In this document: one piece after another, positions 12,173 through 16,800 of the stretch | Position numbering within the stretch: position 1 is the stretch's first letter | Layout: each line of letters begins with the position of its first letter | Assembly (NCBI GenBank): GCA_041263285.1 | Contig: JBFSVS010000017.1 | Span: 1 to 16,800 of the forward strand | Source of the DNA: Acidiparvus fluvialis | Lineage (GTDB): Bacteria; Acidobacteriota; Holophagae; Holophagales; Holophagaceae | Direction: 5' to 3' | Length of the DNA stretch: 16,800 nucleotides | The notes under the pieces: model-generated | Seen by the model: the letters and a program-made list of their open reading frames with translations, nothing else | Told to the model about the DNA's origin: nothing | The model's database searches: none | Program-made: the position numbers and the translations under genes

Positions 12173-13378
12173 ATGAAACGTTCCCTTTTTCATAGTGTCT
12201 TTTCTGTACTTGTCTTAGTCGGTACCTTCCCTCTTGGGGCGCAACCAAAAATGAGTGGCTTGCTTCAAATTTGGCAGACACAAATGTTGGATAACAATTT
12301 ACGTTGGAATAGTGGTTTTGGTAAAAAATATTACAATCTTCGTTCTGAATTTTCCGAAAACGGTACCTCGCTTCGACGATCTGAATTCAAGATGACAGGT
12401 AGTATTGCGCCGGATGTGGACTGGGAATTAATGATTGATCCCTCCATTGCATCGGGTTCAATTGTTCAAGATCTCACCCTGTCTTATAAAAATATTTTTT
12501 CTTCGGGTATTGAACTTCGTGCCGGTCAAATGAAGAATTATCAAAGCTTTGAGGGTCTAACCTCGTCGTCCGAATTAATGACTGCCGAGCGTTCCCAATT
12601 AGCTCGCGTTTTTGGGGATAATCGAGACCGAGGGTTTGCACTCATCAAACCCTTCACCTTAGAAGGGGATCTGTCCGGTCGGGTTGTAGTAGGTTCCTTT
12701 AATGGAGCAGGAAAGTTAGCCGATGCCAATTCCCAAAAGGACCTGGTTTGGCGTGTGGAACTCAATAATGGAAAATTTAACAAGTTTGGTTTTTATGGAT
12801 TAGAGGGTGCTACCGATATTAAAGATACCTTCACCGCTACCAGCACCCCTCAGGCTTTTGGAACATCGGGACCCACGGCAACTGCTATTTATGACAATCT
12901 CGATGCGACAAGAAATATGGGGGTTTTCTATCAATTCATGAACTCTGAATATCGATTTGAATTGGAGTACATGTCGGGTTTATTGGGACGTCGTTTCCAG
13001 TCCTATGGTCTGACCTCGTCGGCCGTGAAGCGAGATCACCTCGATCAAAAATTCCGAGGAATGGTCGCCAGCTTGTCCTACACCCTTGATGGCGGACATA
13101 CGTTTGTTGCACGGTATGATTCGATGAATTACAACGTGGGCAATCAATTCTATGGCCCCACCAATCCTTATCTCCCGTCTGCGGGTGGGAATTTTTCTCC
13201 TGACTATAAAGAAGCAACCTTGGGATACACCTATGCCTTCCTGCCAGAAGCCAACCGAAAAGCCAATATCAAGATCAATTACATCAAGCGATCCGGTAAT
13301 TTCTTGGCTCCTCGAACCGGTCAGACCGGCGCACAGGGTGGCGATTCTATCGTGATCGCCCTTCAGGTGGCTTTCTAA
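12173..13378 (+). CDS. Outer-membrane porin, phosphate-selective porin O/P (OprO/OprP) family
   Basis: A 401-residue beta-barrel outer-membrane protein. The signal peptide is clear: MKRSL, a hydrophobic core to about residue 19, and PLGA|Q as the likely cleavage site after A23. The mature part alternates in the barrel manner and ends in ALQVAF with the C-terminal Phe used for outer-membrane insertion. The segment ELRAGQMKNYQSFEGLTSS, followed by ERS and DNRDRGF, is the recognisable OprO/OprP-family region; these proteins form channels for phosphate or other anions, but selectivity cannot be read here. Ribosome site AAGGAG lies 6 nt before ATG 12173. It is monocistronic, with its own promoter and a strong terminator, and a longer leader than its neighbours. 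Confidence 0.88.
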   Translation: MKRSLFHSVFSVLVLVGTFPLGAQPKMSGLLQIWQTQMLDNNLRWNSGFGKKYYNLRSEFSENGTSLRRSEFKMTGSIAPDVDWELMIDPSIASGSIVQDLTLSYKNIFSSGIELRAGQMKNYQSFEGLTSSSELMTAERSQLARVFGDNRDRGFALIKPFTLEGDLSGRVVVGSFNGAGKLADANSQKDLVWRVELNNGKFNKFGFYGLEGATDIKDTFTATSTPQAFGTSGPTATAIYDNLDATRNMGVFYQFMNSEYRFELEYMSGLLGRRFQSYGLTSSAVKRDHLDQKFRGMVASLSYTLDGGHTFVARYDSMNYNVGNQFYGPTNPYLPSAGGNFSPDYKEATLGYTYAFLPEANRKANIKINYIKRSGNFLAPRTGQTGAQGGDSIVIALQVAF

Positions 13379-13397
13379 ATCGGGTCTTTGACGAATC

Positions 13398-13429
13398 ATC
13401 AAAAAGACCCCTCCGGGGGTCTTTTTGAT
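13398..13429 (+). terminator. Strong intrinsic terminator after the porin gene
   Basis: ATCAAAAAGACCCC (13398-13411) pairs perfectly with GGGGTCTTTTTGAT (13416-13429) around the loop TCCG: a 14-bp stem with a T-run on the right arm and further T after it (to about 13432). The matching A-run on the left makes it able to act on both strands. It isolates the porin from purS and is the only clear rho-independent terminator in the window. Confidence 0.9.
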
Positions 13430-13497
13430 TTTGGAATTATCCAACGGGTTGGCGTACCCGAAAGGACATGTGAAAATACTAATTAGGGAGATCCTTC

Positions 13498-13737
13498 GTG
13501 AAAATCAAGGTAACGGTTCAGCTCAAGCCTGCCATTTTGGATCCCCAAGGAAAAGCCGTGGAACAGGGTCTCCAGACGCTCGGTTTTAATGCCCGCCATG
13601 TTCGGATTGGTCGGGCAATTGAATTTGACGTAGAAGCTCCCACGCCTGAAGCCGCTCGAGCCGAAGCTCAGAAGATGTGTGAAGCCCTCTTAGTGAATCC
13701 CATCATGGAAAAAGCGATCATTGAGGTCCTTTCTTGA
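13498..13737 (+). CDS. purS: Phosphoribosylformylglycinamidine synthase subunit PurS
   Basis: The 79-residue small subunit that bridges PurQ and the small-type PurL in the FGAM synthetase complex of purine biosynthesis. The pattern matches the family: KVTVQLKPAILDPQGKAVEQGLQTLGF-type N-terminal strand and helix, VRIGRAIEFDVE in the middle, and CEALLVNPIMEKAIIEV at the end. The start is GTG 13498 with GGGAG 7 nt upstream. Its TGA stop overlaps the TTG start of purQ in TTGA, so the two are translationally coupled. A promoter should lie between 13430 and 13490, but I find only weak matches (TTGGCG 13449-13454 with GAAAAT 13472-13477). Confidence 0.95.
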   Translation: MKIKVTVQLKPAILDPQGKAVEQGLQTLGFNARHVRIGRAIEFDVEAPTPEAARAEAQKMCEALLVNPIMEKAIIEVLS

Positions 13738-14435
13738 AAGTTGCGGTTCTTGTTTTTCCAGGATCCAATTGTGATCATGACGCCCTCCATGTAAGTCAAA
13801 TCGTCATGGGTTGGGAGGCGCATCCCGTTTGGCATCAGGACACCGAACTGCCAGCCCATACCGATTTAGTCATTGTCCCGGGGGGGTTTAGTTATGGCGA
13901 TTACCTGAGATGCGGAGCGATTGCATCGCTTGCCCCCATTATGAAAGCCGTTCATCGCCACGCCGATGAGGGCGGATGGGTGTTGGGCATCTGTAATGGA
14001 TTTCAGATCCTTTGTGAGGCAGGACTCCTTCCGGGCGCTCTTCTTCGCAATCGGGGACTTCGATTTCTTCACCAGCGCGTGCATCTTCGTGTCGAGCGTA
14101 ATGATTTACCTTACACTGCTTCGCTGCGTCAGGGTCAGATACTTGAAATGCCGATCGCGCACGGTGAGGGTAACTATACCTGCGATGAAGAAACACTGGC
14201 TTCGCTCCATGCAAATCGTCAGATAGTTTTTCGCTACGCCCATTCCTCCGGTGACGTGAACGAAACTTCAGCAGCGAACGGATCCTTAGAACAAATTGCC
14301 GGCATCATCAATCCATCAGGGAATATCTTAGGTCTCATGCCCCACCCCGAGCGTGCTTGTGAGGCAAGTCTCGGTATGGTGGATGGATTGGGTATTTTCC
14401 AATCCCTAGAACACAGTCGTCGTTACGTTTCTTAG
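13734..14435 (+). CDS. purQ: Phosphoribosylformylglycinamidine synthase subunit PurQ (glutaminase)
   Basis: A 233-residue class I glutamine amidotransferase that supplies ammonia to PurL for making FGAM. The N-terminus VAVLVFPGSNCDHD is the family signature; the oxyanion segment PGGFSYGDYLRCGAIA precedes the nucleophile C87 in VLGICNGFQIL. The triad is completed by H204 and E206 in MPHPERA. Length is normal for the stand-alone subunit. The TTG start overlaps the purS stop by 4 nt; no better start exists nearby. Its stop interlocks with that of the convergent amidase gene, and purL, its partner, lies beyond that gene on the opposite strand. Confidence 0.96.
   Translation: MKVAVLVFPGSNCDHDALHVSQIVMGWEAHPVWHQDTELPAHTDLVIVPGGFSYGDYLRCGAIASLAPIMKAVHRHADEGGWVLGICNGFQILCEAGLLPGALLRNRGLRFLHQRVHLRVERNDLPYTASLRQGQILEMPIAHGEGNYTCDEETLASLHANRQIVFRYAHSSGDVNETSAANGSLEQIAGIINPSGNILGLMPHPERACEASLGMVDGLGIFQSLEHSRRYVS
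14432..14435. other. Interlocked stop codons of purQ (+) and amidase gene (-)
   Basis: The tetramer TTAG holds the purQ stop TAG (14433-14435) and the amidase stop TAA (14434-14432). There is no terminator between the two converging units. Confidence 0.97.
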
Positions 14436-16039
14436 TTCGGTACTTCAGCTGACGTTAAGAAGCGAGGGGCAAAACGAGCCTGAGTGATTTTTTCGAACGC
14501 ATAGCCCAGTTGCAAGATACGATGATCTGACCACGCATTCCCAATCAAAGACATACCAATAGGTAGGCCATAAATAGCACCCATTGGAATCGTCAGATGA
14601 GGATAACCCGCAACGGCTGGAAGGGACGAACAACTAAATCCTCCACCGCCGGTCACATTGATATGATCCGTTAGCCATGCGGGTGTTGACGTGGGTGAAA
14701 TCAGTGCTTCGACTTTATATTTCTCAAGATAGGCATCAATCCCATCTTGACGAGCCCCGCGCGCACAGATCGCTAACGCTTTCAGATACGCTTCATCCTT
14801 TAGGTCTCCTCGAGCCTGGGCATTCAAGAAGATCTCCTGTCCAAAAAAAGGCATTTCGGTTTCTTTATTTGCTTCATTGAAGTCAATTAGATCTTTCAAA
14901 GTCTTCATGGCTCCTCCACGCTCAGCAAGGTAGGCATTGAGATCCGCTTTGAATTCAAAAGAAAGAACTTCTCTTTCTGCTTCTCCAAAAATTGAGCGTT
15001 CCGGTAATTCCACATCCACGAGAATAGCCCCTTCGGCACTCAAGCGTTCTAAAACTCTACGGGCCACTTTTTCCACTTCCGGATGACGACTTACATACGT
15101 TCTTAAAAGACCAAGGCGAACGCCCTTCAGTGATGCGCTCTCGAAGCCTTCGGTGTAGTCCTTTTTAATTTTTCCCTTGGCCATGAGCGTTGCGGGGTCC
15201 TTGGGATCAACTCCGGCAATAGCGGAGAGGACCAGCGCTGCGTCACGAACGCTTCGGGTCATGGGGCCAGGGGTATCTTGAGTGTGTGAAATCGGGATAA
15301 TCCCACGACGACTGACGAGACCCACGGTAGGCTTGAACCCGACGAGTCCATTCGCATTACTCGGACTCACGATGGATCCATCCGTTTCGGTTCCAATACC
15401 AACCGTCGCTAAATTTGCACTGATGGAAGAGCCTGTACCCGAGCTGCTTCCGCTTGGATTTCGATCGAGAGCATAAGGATTTTTTGTTTGAAGACCTCGA
15501 CCACTCCAGCCACTAGAACTTCTCGTTGACCGAAAATTTGCCCACTCACTTAAATTAGTTTTACCCAAAATAACCGCACCTGCTTTACGAAGCGATACGA
15601 CGAGGGGAGCATCTTCTTTGGGCGTTGGGGCATGGACGAGTGCCAAGGAACCGGCCGTCGTTTTCATTTTATCGGCCGTATCAATGTTGTCTTTAATGAG
15701 AACCGGAATGCCGTGCAAGGGACCGCGGGGGCCTTTTGTTTTTCGCTCGAGGTCGAGGCTTCGTGCAATATCTAAAGCATCAGGATTGACTTCTAAAACA
15801 CTACGCAGAGTGGGGCCGGAACGATCGATCGATTGAATACGCTGGAGATATTGTCGAACCAGCTCTACCGAGGTGGTGCTTCCTAATGTCATGGCCTTCT
15901 GAAGAGATTCGACCGAGGCTTCTTCAATCGGAACCACGGATGCTGAAACTTTCCATCGAGCCCAAAGGGGTGCTGTACTTGCAAAGAGACCCCCAACCAA
16001 GAACGATCGACGATGCAAAGCCTTAAAGATAGACGCCAT
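14432..16039 (-). CDS. Amidase-signature family amidase with Tat-like signal, peptide-amidase-like
   Basis: A 535-residue serine amidase of the Ser-cisSer-Lys type. The triad is K116 (PVLIKDNID), S198 (cis-Ser in NPSGSSSGTG) and S222 (TETDGSI). The sequence around VGLVSRRGIIPISHTQDTPGPM resembles the exported peptide amidase Pam of Stenotrophomonas, which removes C-terminal amides from peptides; substrate is inferred only. The N-terminus HRRSFLVGGLFASTAPLW has twin arginines (R10-R11) before a hydrophobic stretch, a Tat-like export signal, so the enzyme probably works in the periplasm and is not the GatA transamidosome subunit. Ribosome site AAAGGAG lies 6 nt before ATG 16039. It starts 15 nt after purL and is likely cotranscribed with it, though no purine role is evident. 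Confidence 0.92.
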   Translation of the reverse strand: MASIFKALHRRSFLVGGLFASTAPLWARWKVSASVVPIEEASVESLQKAMTLGSTTSVELVRQYLQRIQSIDRSGPTLRSVLEVNPDALDIARSLDLERKTKGPRGPLHGIPVLIKDNIDTADKMKTTAGSLALVHAPTPKEDAPLVVSLRKAGAVILGKTNLSEWANFRSTRSSSGWSGRGLQTKNPYALDRNPSGSSSGTGSSISANLATVGIGTETDGSIVSPSNANGLVGFKPTVGLVSRRGIIPISHTQDTPGPMTRSVRDAALVLSAIAGVDPKDPATLMAKGKIKKDYTEGFESASLKGVRLGLLRTYVSRHPEVEKVARRVLERLSAEGAILVDVELPERSIFGEAEREVLSFEFKADLNAYLAERGGAMKTLKDLIDFNEANKETEMPFFGQEIFLNAQARGDLKDEAYLKALAICARGARQDGIDAYLEKYKVEALISPTSTPAWLTDHINVTGGGGFSCSSLPAVAGYPHLTIPMGAIYGLPIGMSLIGNAWSDHRILQLGYAFEKITQARFAPRFLTSAEVPN

Positions 16040-16054
16040 GGTGAGCTCCTTTAT

Positions 16055-16800
16055 CTAAGACGTAAGACCAAGTTGTCGCTCCAGAGCCCCGCGATGAAGG
16101 CGTTGGAGGTCAACACAAGGGATATCGAGGACCTTAACATCATCAATCGAAACGGAAAATGATTTCCCACCCACGACCCCTAGTTTAGTGAAGGGAACCC
16201 CATAATTATGGGCTAGTTGTTCGAGATCTCGGATCGCTTCACCGTGCACACTAATCACCGCACGACTCGCCGACTCCCCAAAAAGTAAACTATCCAATCG
16301 CAAGTGACCACGGCGAAGCTCTAATTGAAATCCTAAGTTCCCCTGAAATGCCGATTCGACACATCCGATGAGGAGACCTCCTTCCGAAAGGTCATGGGCA
16401 CTTCTGATGAGACCCATTCGAATACCTTCGCGGAGACATTGTTGTAAAGATAACTCATCATCCAAATGAAGTTCAGGACAGGGTCCTGTGACCCGACCCA
16501 GTCGCCATTTCAAATACTCTGAGCCGCCTAGTTCATTCCTCGTCGTTCCAAGAAGATAGATCACATCGGCGGCGGAGCGAAAGGAGGATCCTGAATAATA
16601 ATTCACATTTGCTGAAAAAGATTCGGGGTGATCTTCCTCGAGAGGAACCGAGGTAAAACACCGTTCAATCAGTCCCACGGCCCCGATCATTGGGGTCGGG
16701 AAGATACTTTGCCCTTCCGTGTCGTTATAGAGACTGACATTGCCGGAAACCACCGGCACACCAAGCGCAAGACAGGCTTGCCGAATTCCTAGGCATCCCT
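16055..16800 (-). CDS. purL: Phosphoribosylformylglycinamidine synthase subunit PurL, partial (N-terminal part beyond right edge)
   Basis: The C-terminal 247 or so residues of PurL, the ATP-dependent synthetase subunit that makes FGAM. The visible part opens with CLALGVPVVSGNVSLYND, the strongly conserved PurL/AIRS-type motif, and continues with PTPMIGAVGLIE, LGGSEYL, SAHDLSEGGL and LLFGESASRAVISV. The reading frame continues to the window edge without a stop, so the first visible GTG is internal and not a start. The existence of purS and purQ nearby shows it is the small, three-subunit type rather than the fused enzyme of E. coli. It runs into the amidase gene with a 15-nt gap, towards purSQ. 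Confidence 0.95.
   Translation of the reverse strand, partial: GCLGIRQACLALGVPVVSGNVSLYNDTEGQSIFPTPMIGAVGLIERCFTSVPLEEDHPESFSANVNYYSGSSFRSAADVIYLLGTTRNELGGSEYLKWRLGRVTGPCPELHLDDELSLQQCLREGIRMGLIRSAHDLSEGGLLIGCVESAFQGNLGFQLELRRGHLRLDSLLFGESASRAVISVHGEAIRDLEQLAHNYGVPFTKLGVVGGKSFSVSIDDVKVLDIPCVDLQRLHRGALERQLGLTS

Noticed and set aside
13441..13460. Overlapping small palindromes (CCAAC/GTTGG and CGGGT/ACCCG) before purS as a purine riboswitch or operator
   Set aside because: The stems are only 5 bp and mutually exclusive, and no purine-riboswitch core or known PurR site is recognised.
16757..16759. GTG as the true start of purL
   Set aside because: The conserved PurL sequence continues upstream in frame to the window edge, so the gene is simply cut off there.
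1..16800. Mobile element, CRISPR array, prophage or defence system
   Set aside because: No spaced direct repeats, transposase, integrase or recognisable defence gene was seen; apart from two carrier/hypothetical genes, the content is ordinary chromosomal housekeeping.

Overview
This is a compact chromosomal segment from a Gram-negative bacterium, about half G+C by eye. The outer membrane is indicated by lipid-A disaccharide synthase, a KdsC-type Kdo-8-phosphate phosphatase and an OprO/OprP-type porin. The separate small PurS subunit and the FYDLN-type zinc-ribbon protein (TIGR02300 family) argue against a gammaproteobacterium and fit alpha/delta-like or Bdellovibrionota-like lineages; that placement is a weak inference. 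There is no sign of phage, IS element or CRISPR. Every gene seen looks intact except the two cut by the window edges.

Layout. (1) 1-1993, minus: a tight operon of two single-domain biotinyl/lipoyl carrier proteins, an AUH-like enoyl-CoA hydratase and a CDF metal transporter (cut at the left edge). It resembles leucine/acyl-CoA carboxylation gene sets such as the Bacillus yng cluster, but the carboxylase subunits are not in view. (2) 2104-4043: ychF (+) meets htpX (-) tail to tail. (3) 4248-5495, plus: a TIGR02300 zinc-ribbon protein and an adenosine-deaminase-like hydrolase. (4) 5571-8546, plus: tRNA-Arg(TCG), tRNA-Leu(TAG), trigger factor, clpP and cmk, a proteostasis block with no clpX. (5) 8543-11221: rhodanese (-), kdsC (+), lpxB (-) and an unrecognised 222-residue protein (-), partly lipopolysaccharide synthesis. 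(6) 11251-11977, plus: a DUF2203 protein and an alkyltransferase-like (ATL) protein overlapping by 8 nt. (7) 12173-13378, plus: a phosphate-selective-type porin alone between a good sigma70-like promoter and a strong intrinsic terminator. (8) 13498-16800: purS-purQ (+) converge on a signal-bearing amidase and purL (both -; purL cut at the right edge), so the three FGAM synthetase subunits are coded on two facing transcription units.

The most unusual signal is structural. All four convergent gene pairs (ychF/htpX, cmk/rhodanese, kdsC/lpxB, purQ/amidase) overlap by exactly four bases, each sharing a TTAG, CTAA or TTAA tetramer that contains both stop codons, with no hairpin terminator seen at any of the four junctions. 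Two divergent pairs are separated by only 29 and 39 bases. Other items worth attention are a perfect 9-bp inverted repeat bracketing the -10 box of the tRNA-Arg promoter, a His-rich tail on trigger factor, a carrier protein with a non-canonical lysine hairpin, paired hairpins upstream of the TIGR02300 gene, and a KdsC homologue with a changed core motif. I see no clearly new multi-gene defence or mobile system here.
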